DNA from: a virus
Length of the DNA: 44,065 bases
IMG/VR virus record: IMGVR_UViG_3300032288_002838
Span: 1 to 44,065 of that record
Direction: 5' to 3' (one strand)
Both the position numbers and the translations under genes were made by a program. Shown here one piece after another: positions 15,467-23,540 of this stretch; the stretch's first letter is position 1; each line of letters starts with the position of its first letter. Below the pieces are notes generated by a model, which was given only the letters and a program-made list of their open reading frames with translations, ran no database searches and was not told the DNA's origin.

Positions 15467-17952
15467 TGAGACCAGACTATCTAGATTCTGGTGGCTACCA
15501 GCCTTCAACACAATCTGCAGCGCCAGACCTATCCGCATCTGCGGCAGAGGCAGCAAATGCAGCAGCATCTGGATCTCAAAATTCTTATGAAGTGATAATT
15601 GAAAATATTGATTTAAATTTATATAAAGAGTATGCATTTGTATTTTCCTATATACTTGCCAATGATGATCCCAAAGATACTACAATTGTGGTTGGGCCGC
15701 CATCACCAAGATTTGTTGTTACACAAGCCCAGGTTGCTGCAGCAATACCTGATTACACAGAGGCACCAACAAATGTTGTAGCAACAGGCGGCGTGTTGTC
15801 TTATCAAGTTACATGGGATAAACCTACATGGACAAACTATACTGACACCATAATTTGGGAAGGCACATCAAGCTCTTTCAATGGTTCAGAGCCTGTTGTG
15901 TGGACTGGAACTGGAACGCAGGCCAATATACTTGCGTCCAGCACAGCAGATAGATATATTAAAATATTGCACAGAGATAAATTTTTTCATTCCAATACAA
16001 CCAGCGCAAATAAATATGTCATTAGAGGTCCAATAAAGCCAGTAGATCCTATTGTTGTTGATATTGATGGTCCTCCTGCGGTTGGCTCTGCACAGGTAAC
16101 TGGTGGCATTGATCCGTCTGCTTATCTTGGTTTTAACGGTTATGCAACTGTACAGTGGGGTGCAGTAACATCTGGCGACATTCGAGGATACAGAATAAGG
16201 TTTAAACCTGTCGGGGACTCAGTTTACTCCTATGCCGACTCTCCTGGTTCTGGCACATCATATAAACTAGAAGGCTTGGGGGTTGGAGTAACTTATGAGT
16301 TTGCAGTTGCAACATATGATCAGTATAACAATACAACTTCTGGCTATGTTTCTGGCGGCACACTAGCAATACCAGGGACACCAGTAATGAACGGATACAT
16401 ATCTGCTGGCGCATTTAAATTTGGAGACGGGGTTGTTTCTGGTAAGCGTGGCTTACTATTTAACACCAGCAACTACTGGTACATAAATTCAGGCAGCACA
16501 GCAGAATTTAAAGTCGGTGGACCGACTAGCAATTACATTAAATGGGATGGCTTGACCTTAAACATAGATGGCAATATAGGAGCAACAGGAACTGCAACGA
16601 TTGGCGGAAACATAAATCTTTCTACCTCTGGCGCATCTATCTATAATGGAACAATAAATACAGCGGGCACATTGACTGGAAACGGATTTGCTCTTAATTC
16701 AACTGGACTTAAGGTAGCAAATGGATCTAACTCCGTTACACTAGATGCAGCAACAGGAACAATAACTGCAAATGCTGGTAGTATTGGGAGCTGGTCTTTA
16801 GGCGCCACACAAATTTTTAAAAATAATGTAACCCTAGATAGTTCTGGATACATACAGCTTGGTAATTCAAATGTTGGAACCATTATAAGAATGACATCTG
16901 CTGAAACCGCTTCTTCCGATGGCAATACATACAGAATGTGGATTGGAAGCAACGATCCTACAACTGCAGCTTTTAGGGTAACCTCTGGTGGAAAATTATA
17001 TGCTACAAGTGCAAAATTAAACAATATAGATATAGGTTCTGCATTTTCTGATGGGGTTACACTTGGTGATGTAAAATCACAAGCAGCTGGTGCGCTATCT
17101 TCTAGCGGAACTTTTAATGGAACATTGTCTGGAAATGTTCAGGTTACGGGATACGGAACTATAGGCACGGTAGCAGCACAAGCCGCCGCTGCAGTAAGCG
17201 ATGGGACCGTTGATTCAAAAATATCAACCGCATTTGGATCGGCAAGCAACTATAGTTCTTCAGCAATTATACAAAAAATTAATCAATCTTTGGGTATTGG
17301 AGAGTCAAGCACAAGCAGAATTAATGGAAGTGTTTTAATATCTGGAACACTTGGAGTAGATGCTTTAGTTGGAACATACATATACGGTAAAGAGATTTAT
17401 CAGGGGTACGAGCCAACATATGCTGCTAATTTTTTTGGCGGAGGAGTTGCATTAAAGCAAGACGTATTTCCTGGTATTAGCGGATACCAACCAGGAATTA
17501 TGTTTTATGGAACAAATCATAATCTTGCTGGAATGATTGGTTCATGGTCAGACAATAATATGACTTACGCAACAAGTTATTTGACCAACTACATAGATCT
17601 CTTTCCAGCGGACAATTCTTTAAATATTGTTAATACTACCACCAGCATTGCCTCATCTGGAGCCCTATCATTATCTGGCGGAACGATAAGCATTAGCAAA
17701 ATTACTAGAGGAAGAACTAAAACTGCAAATTTTTCAAATCAAAATACTAAAACAGTAACTATTAATCATAATCAAAACAATGCTAATTGCACAATAATTG
17801 TTACTCCAGAAGACCCGACCTACGACCTAGTTTGCTCAGTAAGAACTAGAGATACAAATTCAGCCACAGTTGAACTATTTCACCGTGCTGGATCCTTATT
17901 CACATCATCAAACGTCTACCTAAATTGGGTGGCATTCAATACTACTAACTAG
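15466..17952 (+). CDS. Tail fibre with fibronectin type III domains and receptor-binding tip
   Basis: An 828-residue fibre protein. Two fibronectin-III-like modules are visible at about residues 100-190 (APTNVVATGG, YQVTWDKPTW) and 198-295 (GYRIRFKPVG, YEFAVATYDQ). A long Gly/Ser/Thr/Asn-rich region (about 330-600) has short repeating beta turns (GNIGATGTATIGGNINLSTS) typical of a trimeric beta-helical shaft. The last roughly 75 residues (CTIIVTPEDP, then VYLNWVAFNT) resemble an H-type-lectin-like tip. It is likely the main receptor-binding fibre and closes the long minor-tail operon. A promoter lies directly after its stop. Confidence 0.75.
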   Translation: MRPDYLDSGGYQPSTQSAAPDLSASAAEAANAAASGSQNSYEVIIENIDLNLYKEYAFVFSYILANDDPKDTTIVVGPPSPRFVVTQAQVAAAIPDYTEAPTNVVATGGVLSYQVTWDKPTWTNYTDTIIWEGTSSSFNGSEPVVWTGTGTQANILASSTADRYIKILHRDKFFHSNTTSANKYVIRGPIKPVDPIVVDIDGPPAVGSAQVTGGIDPSAYLGFNGYATVQWGAVTSGDIRGYRIRFKPVGDSVYSYADSPGSGTSYKLEGLGVGVTYEFAVATYDQYNNTTSGYVSGGTLAIPGTPVMNGYISAGAFKFGDGVVSGKRGLLFNTSNYWYINSGSTAEFKVGGPTSNYIKWDGLTLNIDGNIGATGTATIGGNINLSTSGASIYNGTINTAGTLTGNGFALNSTGLKVANGSNSVTLDAATGTITANAGSIGSWSLGATQIFKNNVTLDSSGYIQLGNSNVGTIIRMTSAETASSDGNTYRMWIGSNDPTTAAFRVTSGGKLYATSAKLNNIDIGSAFSDGVTLGDVKSQAAGALSSSGTFNGTLSGNVQVTGYGTIGTVAAQAAAAVSDGTVDSKISTAFGSASNYSSSAIIQKINQSLGIGESSTSRINGSVLISGTLGVDALVGTYIYGKEIYQGYEPTYAANFFGGGVALKQDVFPGISGYQPGIMFYGTNHNLAGMIGSWSDNNMTYATSYLTNYIDLFPADNSLNIVNTTTSIASSGALSLSGGTISISKITRGRTKTANFSNQNTKTVTINHNQNNANCTIIVTPEDPTYDLVCSVRTRDTNSATVELFHRAGSLFTSSNVYLNWVAFNTTN

Positions 17953-17959
17953 TAGCCTA

Positions 17960-17988
17960 TTGACGAATTTCCTAGAAAGGGGTATAAT
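17960..17988 (+). promoter_or_regulatory. Strong sigma70-type promoter, TTGACG-N17-TATAAT
   Basis: The -35 box TTGACG (17960-17965) and -10 box TATAAT (17983-17988) are separated by an ideal 17 bases. The next ATG (17997) is 9 bases after the -10 box, so the 5' leader would be only a few bases. The upstream word TAGCCTATTGAC (17953-17964) recurs exactly at 18911-18922. Confidence 0.85.
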
Positions 17989-17996
17989 AAATAACT

Positions 17997-18305
17997 ATGA
18001 GAAAAGAAATAACTTTTACAGACACCGTAGACGGACTAGTCCCAGTAGCCGTATATTATGATGCCGACAACAATGAATTTGATAGAATTACAATACAGTT
18101 ATCAGATGCCTATTCTCAAATAACAGAAGAGGATGTTCAGGAATTTGTAGATTTAGCAAAAGCATCTCTCTCTGCAGATGTAAATAGACTATTTAATTCT
18201 AATTCCGAGGTATCCGAAAATACTCATAATGCATTTTTAAAGCATACAAAAACACACCAGTCCTTACAGCTAATTAAAGATTACATACAGAATAATGGAG
18301 CATAA
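17997..18305 (+). CDS. Small protein of unknown function in the tail-fibre region
   Basis: A 102-residue acidic protein with a beta-type N-terminus (VDGLVPVAVYYDADNNEF) and a helical C-terminus. I recognise no family. It is the first gene after a strong promoter and is followed two bases later by a 50-residue protein and then a lectin-like tip gene. It may be an accessory or chaperone for fibre assembly; this is inferred only from its place. The start codon follows the predicted transcription start by at most a few bases, with no ribosome site in range. Confidence 0.6.
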   Translation: MRKEITFTDTVDGLVPVAVYYDADNNEFDRITIQLSDAYSQITEEDVQEFVDLAKASLSADVNRLFNSNSEVSENTHNAFLKHTKTHQSLQLIKDYIQNNGA

Positions 18306-18307
18306 AA

Positions 18308-18460
18308 ATGAATACACAAGATAAAACAGATCTAATTATAAAAGCTTTACAACAAAGAATTGGCGAGATTGTCTCACAGTATGAGACACATATTGCAATA
18401 CTCCGTGCAGAGATTACAGAGTTAACAGACAAACTAAATTCTGCGGGTAAGGAAGAATAA
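18308..18460 (+). CDS. 50-residue coiled-coil protein
   Basis: A short gene starting 2 bases after the previous stop and coupled to the next gene by TAATG. Its product is almost wholly helical, with heptad-like leucine/isoleucine spacing (ALQQRIGEIVSQYETHIAIL). Such short coiled-coil proteins are often found beside phage fibre genes, where they may act as trimerisation or assembly helpers, but nothing in the sequence proves this. Confidence 0.6.
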   Translation: MNTQDKTDLIIKALQQRIGEIVSQYETHIAILRAEITELTDKLNSAGKEE

Positions 18461-18909
18461 TGGCAATTAATATAGACCCAGTAGTAATTAATGATGGAGA
18501 CCCAGTTTCTGCTGAGGTAATTCAAAGAATGAATTCTAACATAGCTAAGGTTGCATTGGGAGAGAAGATAACTGTAATTAATGTACAAAATACAACTGGT
18601 ACATCTATATTAAAATCAGCAAATACAACAATTCATGGACAATTTAGTGCAACTGCTACACCAAATAGTCCATTAAAAAAACCAATCACATATGAAAATG
18701 TTACGTTTACCGACGTACCCTCAGTGACATTACAAATAGAAAATCCAAATGCTGCTGGAGTAGCACAATTACATGGTGTATATTTAACTGAATCAACAAA
18801 AACAGGCTTCTCTATTATATTAATTGCTTCAGCCTCAGCCAAAAAAGCAGATGGATGTGTAATTCGTTGGATAGCAGTAGGAAACGTAGACAATAACACA
18901 CAGGCTTAA
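18460..18909 (+). CDS. Minor tail protein with H-type-lectin-like fold
   Basis: A 149-residue protein. The N-terminus (DGDPVSAEVIQRMNSNIA) resembles the short helical attachment segments of fibre-tip proteins. Residues about 60-145 match the pattern of H-type-lectin-like domains of tail proteins: a strand-rich start (YENVTFTDVPSVTLQ) and the closing CVIRWIAVGN. It likely forms a trimeric receptor-binding or decorating tip. It is the last gene of the tail block and is followed by a promoter/operator/terminator cluster. Confidence 0.6.
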   Translation: MAINIDPVVINDGDPVSAEVIQRMNSNIAKVALGEKITVINVQNTTGTSILKSANTTIHGQFSATATPNSPLKKPITYENVTFTDVPSVTLQIENPNAAGVAQLHGVYLTESTKTGFSIILIASASAKKADGCVIRWIAVGNVDNNTQA

Positions 18910-18917
18910 ATAGCCTA

Positions 18918-18945
18918 TTGACAAGCCATATCGATATGTTACAAT
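18918..18945 (+). promoter_or_regulatory. Promoter TTGACA-N16-TACAAT upstream of the replication block
   Basis: The -35 box TTGACA (18918-18923) and -10 box TACAAT (18940-18945) have a 16-base spacer. The preceding TAGCC makes the same 12-base word seen at the 17960 promoter. The predicted transcription start is near 18952, directly before the hairpin at 18958. Confidence 0.75.
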
Positions 18946-18956
18946 TACTGTAACAT
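18936..18956. promoter_or_regulatory. Operator-like inverted repeat over the -10 box
   Basis: A perfect 8-bp inverted repeat ATGTTACA/TGTAACAT (18936-18943 and 18949-18956) with a 5-base centre overlaps the -10 box and the start site. The size and position suit a dimeric repressor, but which protein binds is unknown. It would lie mostly upstream of the transcript, so an RNA role is less likely. Confidence 0.55.
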
Positions 18957-18957
18957 C

Positions 18958-18982
18958 AAAGTCACGTACCCGTGACTTTTTT
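18958..18982 (+). terminator. Intrinsic terminator downstream of the promoter at 18918
   Basis: A 9-bp stem AAAGTCACG/CGTGACTTT with loop TACC runs directly into six T residues (18977-18982). It ends transcription from the tail block, but it also stands between the promoter at 18918 and the gene at 19000, so it may work as an attenuator. Confidence 0.85.
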
Positions 18983-18999
18983 ACATATTAAGGTAGACA

Positions 19000-19800
19000 A
19001 TGAGTAACGATTTAAAGTGGATGATTTCATCCGACCAGCAGTTCCCATATCAGGATGATAAAATGATTGCACTTTGGTTTAAGGTGATGAAGTGGTTCAA
19101 GCCAGATGTTGTTGACTACCTTGGTGACACAGATGACCAGGCTTGCTACAGCAAGTATACAGAAGGTCGATCAGCAGAGTTTTTAAACCTTCATAAAACA
19201 GATAGCAGAGATCTTATTGTTCCAATGATGCGTCATGAAGCAAAAGGCGCAAGAGATTTTTATGCAAAGACAAGAGACATGCTACCAGAGGCTCAGTTGT
19301 TTTCAGCGCTTGGTAATCACGATGTAAGAATCTTCAATTATGTTGATGCAAAACTTCCAGACTACATAAATGAAGTGACACCAGAAGCTTTATGGGGACT
19401 TGACTCATTAGGATATGAGTATATTCACTATAACGAATTGCCAAAGCGTCGCTTTGGAGATATTCACGTACACCATGGACTCTCTATCGCAGCAACTGGA
19501 TCTGTTCGTAAAGACATGGAAGACCTTCAGATTTCATTGATTAGAGGACACTCGCATAGAATTGCCTCGCACCTAGTTACTTATGAACTAAGAAATAATG
19601 GTGAAGGCGAAACACTTCGTGGCTACGAGCTTGGGCATATGTGTGATGAGAAGGGCCCAGGAATGAAGTATATGCAACACCATGACTGGCAAAAGGGATT
19701 TGCAATTGCTCACATTGTTAACGACTACCCGCATATTCAGATGATCCATGTGGCTCCTGACTATTCATGTGTTGTTGACGGGAAGTTGTTTACACTATAA
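19000..19800 (+). CDS. Calcineurin-like metallophosphoesterase
   Basis: A 266-residue two-metal phosphoesterase. The metal-binding signature is complete: Asp12 in SSDQQ, GDTDD (42-46), GNHD (105-108), paired histidines in HVHHG (156-160) and GHSH (183-186). Family members cut phosphomonoesters or phosphodiesters, including nucleic acid ends and nucleotides. The substrate here cannot be told, but the place at the head of the replication block suggests DNA or nucleotide processing. It has an AAGG ribosome site (18990-18993) and overlaps the next gene by TAATG. There is no signal peptide, so it acts in the cytoplasm. Confidence 0.9.
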   Translation: MSNDLKWMISSDQQFPYQDDKMIALWFKVMKWFKPDVVDYLGDTDDQACYSKYTEGRSAEFLNLHKTDSRDLIVPMMRHEAKGARDFYAKTRDMLPEAQLFSALGNHDVRIFNYVDAKLPDYINEVTPEALWGLDSLGYEYIHYNELPKRRFGDIHVHHGLSIAATGSVRKDMEDLQISLIRGHSHRIASHLVTYELRNNGEGETLRGYELGHMCDEKGPGMKYMQHHDWQKGFAIAHIVNDYPHIQMIHVAPDYSCVVDGKLFTL

Positions 19801-19985
19801 TGTGGTGCGGAAAATGTAATGGACGAGTTTTTGTAGATAGAGTTTTCTCTCAAAAACTACATATGGAATTATTCTGTATCATGTGCGGCAAACGCTGGAT
19901 GTGCAATAAAGAAACGAGTGCTTTCGGAAAATGGCTGGAATCAAAAGAGACGGCAAATCAAAAAGCTTACGGTATTTCTTCTTAA
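19800..19985 (+). CDS. Small zinc-ribbon protein
   Basis: A 61-residue protein coupled by TAATG to the phosphoesterase gene. Cys3/Cys6 (CGKC) and Cys26/Cys29 (CIMC) form a probable four-cysteine zinc ribbon, with one extra Cys35. Phages carry many such mini-proteins, which usually bind nucleic acid or host proteins. The specific role is unknown. Confidence 0.65.
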   Translation: MWCGKCNGRVFVDRVFSQKLHMELFCIMCGKRWMCNKETSAFGKWLESKETANQKAYGISS

Positions 19986-20416
19986 ACGATAAGATACATA
20001 AGGTTTTAAAGTCATCCAGATCAAAGGATGAAATGGTTGCTTGGTGCTACCCAGACAAGAAGAGAGTCATGTATTCATATTCTCAAGTTAAAAAGAATAT
20101 GGAAACAGCCTATACTGTTGTAGAAGTTGCCTCTATGCTTAACAAGCATAGGGTAACTATACAAGAATATATATTAAATGAAAAGGTTGCTACCCCTCAA
20201 AAGATATATCCAATAGGACAACCAGATAGCGAAAATTGGTCTCAGTATATGTTTAATCAAAAAAACATATTGGATATACACCAACATATATTAGATTCAG
20301 GACACTCAAAAGAAATTCCTTCAAAAGCAGAGGTCCAGGCCCTTCTCAAAAACAACTTAGTATTGTATACTAAGACAGAAGATGGAAAGTTTGTTCCAGT
20401 ATGGAAGGCGGAGTAA
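19931..20416 (+). CDS. Helix-turn-helix DNA-binding protein
   Basis: A 161-residue protein that overlaps the zinc-ribbon gene by 55 bp; CGGAAA stands just before its ATG. Residues about 58-85 (AYTVVEVASMLNKHRVTIQE) form a helix-turn-helix of the excisionase/MerR type, followed by a wing-like segment with IYPIG and WSQYMFNQ. It is basic at the N-terminus. It is probably a phage regulator or an accessory DNA-binding protein of the replication region. Its target is unknown; the inverted repeat at 18936 is one candidate. Confidence 0.7.
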   Translation: MAGIKRDGKSKSLRYFFLNDKIHKVLKSSRSKDEMVAWCYPDKKRVMYSYSQVKKNMETAYTVVEVASMLNKHRVTIQEYILNEKVATPQKIYPIGQPDSENWSQYMFNQKNILDIHQHILDSGHSKEIPSKAEVQALLKNNLVLYTKTEDGKFVPVWKAE

Positions 20417-20529
20417 TGGAAAAAGGTAGAGTAGTTACTTGCGATATCTGTAAGCGGGACATAGAAGTTCGTTGGGGCATATTTGCTAACGATACAATAA
20501 GTAGACACAAGAAGGCGGAACATAAATGA
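20416..20529 (+). CDS. 37-residue C2H2-type zinc-finger micro-protein
   Basis: A very short gene joined to both neighbours by overlaps (TAATG at the start, ATGA at the end), which supports its being real. The product carries Cys9-X2-Cys12 and His31-X4-His36, a C2H2-like pattern with a longer middle than usual. It may bind DNA or RNA; no function is known to me. Confidence 0.6.
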   Translation: MEKGRVVTCDICKRDIEVRWGIFANDTISRHKKAEHK

Positions 20530-20729
20530 CAACGAGAGTAAAGGTAGATCTTTCATTTACTAGAAACCTTGGTAATTATGAAAGCATTAAAATTGGTGTG
20601 GGCATTGAAGATGACGTAAGGCAGGGCGAGACAGTAGATGCAGCTACAGAGAGAGTATATACTTTTGTTGAAAACAAGCTAATTCAAAAAACAGAAGAAG
20701 TCGAGGAAGAGCTAAAGCGTGGCAAATAA
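20526..20729 (+). CDS. Small protein of unknown function
   Basis: A 67-residue acidic protein (DLSFTRNLGNYESIKIGVGI, then a helical C-terminus). The opening resembles a small family carried by several phages with large replication blocks, but I know no function. It overlaps the preceding micro-protein by ATGA and the next gene by 11 bp, within the operon leading to the helicase and primase genes. Confidence 0.6.
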   Translation: MTTRVKVDLSFTRNLGNYESIKIGVGIEDDVRQGETVDAATERVYTFVENKLIQKTEEVEEELKRGK

Positions 20730-21042
20730 TAAAGAGCCCTACATTCTTCTTAGCCTATTTCAAAACTTGTATAAAGAGAAGTATGGCAAAGAGGCATCGA
20801 TTAATAAATTCCGTGAAAAGTGGGCTATGCAAGATGTCATTGATAGTGTAGGATTTAACCGTGCAAAAGAGTTGCTGGAATACTATTTTCATTTAACAAA
20901 GCATGGCCACACAATACAGTTCTTTCTATATAATTTTGATAAAATGGATACGGTGATGACTGAGATTGAAAAGGATAAAGAGAAGCGTCGTTTGTTACTA
21001 GAAGAAACGAAGAAGATGGTAGAACAAGGCGGAGTAGAGTGA
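20719..21042 (+). CDS. Small helical protein upstream of helicase, possible helicase loader
   Basis: A 107-residue protein starting at GTG with a GGAAGAG ribosome site. It is largely helical, with a charged C-terminus (EIEKDKEKRRLLLEETKKM). It directly precedes the DnaB-type helicase and overlaps its GTG start by GTGA, so the two are probably made together. Small proteins in this place in other phages load the helicase (T4 gp59-type or DnaI-type role). That role is inferred from position and size only, as no ATPase motif is present. Confidence 0.55.
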   Translation: MANNKEPYILLSLFQNLYKEKYGKEASINKFREKWAMQDVIDSVGFNRAKELLEYYFHLTKHGHTIQFFLYNFDKMDTVMTEIEKDKEKRRLLLEETKKMVEQGGVE

Positions 21043-22301
21043 ATACAGAAGCGGAACTAATCTCAGCAGTATGTAAGAATAAGGACATAAGCACACTACT
21101 TGCAGATAACGTAGACGACCTATTTACATCACATAAAGATATTTGGGATGGATTAAAGTCCTATTACTATAAATTTAAAGCTGTGCCAGAGGCTGGAATA
21201 TTGCAGGAGAAGTTTAAGGACTTTGAGCCAGTTGATGTCAAAGGTCAAACGGGTTACTACCTTGATACACTTAAGAATGAATTTATTTCAAATAAACTTA
21301 AGACTATTATTCTTCGTGCAGGATCATCCCTTAAAGAAGATGCTGCATCTAGAGTTCTTGAAAACATGCAGTCACAGCTAGCAGGCCTAAGTAGATTTAC
21401 TAACAATGTCCGAGACTTAGACATTACAGATGCCGAAGCAGCAATTAGACATATGGAGTTGCTGAGAGTACGCTCTGCCGAGATGGGCGGTTCTCCAGGC
21501 ATCAAGACGGGTTTTGAGGCCATAGACTTGGCATACCCGACAGGTATGGCTCCAGGACACCTTATCGTTGCTATTGGCTGGCCAGGGCGTGGTAAGACAT
21601 GGTTTACTTCCTACCTTGCATGCAAAGCGTGGGAGCAAGGGTTTAAGCCAATGATTGTTTCTCTTGAAATGTCACCAGAGAATATGCGTGATCGTATTTA
21701 TACAATGCTTGGCTCTGGACTATTTAAGGCTTCTGACTTTTCAAAGGGAGATATTAATATTGATGACTTCCGTTCATGGTCTACAAAGAAGTTTGCTGAC
21801 AAGAATAGCTTTATTCTTATTTCAAATGAGGGTAACACAGAAGTCACACCAGCAACTATTCAGGGTAAGATTGATCAGCATAAGCCAGACTTAGTTATCC
21901 TTGACTACCATCAGCTGTTCAATGATAACAAACGAAGCAACTCTGAAGTTGAAAGAAATAGAAACGTTTCTCGTGAATTTAAAATGCTAGCAGTTTCTAA
22001 CAACATTCCTATTATTGATATCACTGCGGCAACTGCAGACGATGTATCCGACCAAGATAACCCACCAATGATGTCGCAGGTGGCATGGTCAAAGGCTATT
22101 GAGTACGATGCAGATATGGCTATGGCTGTGCACAGATATCCAGGAACTAACATGATTGAGATTGTTTCACGCAAGAATCGACATGGACACGAATTTGGTT
22201 TATACTTAGATTGGGATATCAACAGAGGTATCGTAAAAGAGATTTATGAGAATCCATTCCAGAATAATGAATCACAAACCGATAAAAAGATTTCAGGTTA
22301 G
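21039..22301 (+). CDS. DnaB-type replicative DNA helicase
   Basis: A 420-residue helicase that starts at GTG. The RecA-like C-terminal domain has Walker A GWPGRGKT (180-187), an SLEMSPENMRDR segment, Walker B LVILDYHQ (about 284-291) and a C-terminal arginine-rich stretch (VSRKNRHG). The N-terminal 120 residues are helical and shorter than in bacterial DnaB. It should unwind DNA ahead of the phage polymerase and associate with the primase two genes downstream. Its end overlaps the next small gene. Confidence 0.9.
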   Translation: MNTEAELISAVCKNKDISTLLADNVDDLFTSHKDIWDGLKSYYYKFKAVPEAGILQEKFKDFEPVDVKGQTGYYLDTLKNEFISNKLKTIILRAGSSLKEDAASRVLENMQSQLAGLSRFTNNVRDLDITDAEAAIRHMELLRVRSAEMGGSPGIKTGFEAIDLAYPTGMAPGHLIVAIGWPGRGKTWFTSYLACKAWEQGFKPMIVSLEMSPENMRDRIYTMLGSGLFKASDFSKGDINIDDFRSWSTKKFADKNSFILISNEGNTEVTPATIQGKIDQHKPDLVILDYHQLFNDNKRSNSEVERNRNVSREFKMLAVSNNIPIIDITAATADDVSDQDNPPMMSQVAWSKAIEYDADMAMAVHRYPGTNMIEIVSRKNRHGHEFGLYLDWDINRGIVKEIYENPFQNNESQTDKKISG

Positions 22302-22557
22302 AGTTGAATTTTTAGACGACTCTGATATGGTTCGCATTAAGCATCAATATGAAAGCATGCTTACTCACCAGATGAGAGATAAAGGTTATCTTAGGGTACT
22401 TGACATAGATACTAACTTTTCGGTAGAATTTGACGGATCAACATGGATGTTCTTAATGACACTCTATGGAACTTATGTAGGAAAGAAGACGGCATGGCAG
22501 CACGAAGCAATTACGCAAGGAAAGCTGATACCACGCAATACTCTAAGCAACATATAA
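22267..22557 (+). CDS. Small protein of unknown function between helicase and primase
   Basis: Reads about 96 residues from ATG 22267; an upstream in-frame ATG at 22246 is an alternative start, and neither has a strong ribosome site. It overlaps the helicase end and also the primase start by 64 bp. The chain (KRFQVRVEFLDDSDMVRIKH) has a beta-type N-terminus and a helical middle. I recognise no family. Position between helicase and primase suggests a replication accessory role. Confidence 0.55.
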   Translation: MNHKPIKRFQVRVEFLDDSDMVRIKHQYESMLTHQMRDKGYLRVLDIDTNFSVEFDGSTWMFLMTLYGTYVGKKTAWQHEAITQGKLIPRNTLSNI

Positions 22558-23498
22558 AGGCAATTGTAAAAAGCCTTGGCTTACAGGTGGCTGGTGAAAC
22601 AGATATAGAGATATCTTTTTACTGCCCATTTCATTCAAACAGACACAGCGCAAGTTGTAGCATAAGCAAAACAACTGGGGCATGGCTATGCTTTAATCCA
22701 TCATGTGGCGAAACTGGATCGCTAATAGAATTAGTTAAAAAAGTTTTGCACAAGAATGACTTTGAAGCAATGAGATATGTTTACTCAAAGGAAGCGGAGA
22801 CGCTGGAAAACTTTGACGAACTTTTAAACGATATGCTAGAAGATAAGCCAGAGTTCGTAGAGTTTCCAGAAGAGATACTAAAGAATTTACACAATGACCT
22901 AGTTGCAAGTCAAGAAGCACAAAACTATTTTAAATCTAGAGGAATCGATATGTCTGCAATGGCACACTTTTCTCTAGGATATTCACCTAAACAGGATATG
23001 GTTACGGTTCCAGTTCATAGTCCAGACGGACTACCAGTAGGAATCGTTGGCAGATCAATATCGGAAAAGAAATTTAAGAATAGCACCAATTTACCAAGAA
23101 GCAAAACTATGTTTAACATTCACCGTGCTAAAAAAATAGGCGATAATGTTATTATTGTAGAGTCTAGCTTTGATGCAATCCGTGTGCATCAGGCTGGATT
23201 CCCCAATGTTATTGCAACACTTGGAGGACATATATCCACGGAAAACCTAGCATTAATAAATAGATATTTTAATAAAGTTACTTTAATGACAGATGCTGAC
23301 CACGCTGGACGTGAGCTTGCTAATAGCATAGCTTCTAGATTAAAGAATAAAGACCTCTTGTGGGCTTCGTACGAATATGGTAAGATATATCCACATGATG
23401 CAAAAGATGCTGGCGACATGACCGAAGAGGAAATTAAAGCCTGTATTAAAAACGCAGTTTCCAATATTGAATATCAATCTTGGACCCATCAAAAATAA
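22494..23498 (+). CDS. DNA primase (zinc finger plus TOPRIM)
   Basis: A 334-residue primase. I chose ATG 22494 because TAGGAAAGA stands just upstream; an earlier in-frame ATG (22443) would add a stretch without recognisable content. The CHC2-type zinc finger is Cys44-X2-His47 with Cys66 and Cys71, followed by a TOPRIM domain with IVESSFDAI (Glu about 222) and TDADHAGR (about 265-272), the metal-binding acidic residues for primer synthesis. It should make RNA primers for the phage DnaE. It is shorter than bacterial DnaG and has no helicase-binding C-terminal domain that I can see. Confidence 0.88.
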   Translation: MAARSNYARKADTTQYSKQHIKAIVKSLGLQVAGETDIEISFYCPFHSNRHSASCSISKTTGAWLCFNPSCGETGSLIELVKKVLHKNDFEAMRYVYSKEAETLENFDELLNDMLEDKPEFVEFPEEILKNLHNDLVASQEAQNYFKSRGIDMSAMAHFSLGYSPKQDMVTVPVHSPDGLPVGIVGRSISEKKFKNSTNLPRSKTMFNIHRAKKIGDNVIIVESSFDAIRVHQAGFPNVIATLGGHISTENLALINRYFNKVTLMTDADHAGRELANSIASRLKNKDLLWASYEYGKIYPHDAKDAGDMTEEEIKACIKNAVSNIEYQSWTHQK

Positions 23499-23540
23499 TA
23501 AACAGATGGATTTATACCATCAACTATAAAGGAGAAACAT

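Noticed and set aside
23505-23521. Short hairpin GATGG/CCATC before the SSB gene
   Set aside because: Only 5 bp with a 7-base loop and no T tract; too weak to call a regulatory site.
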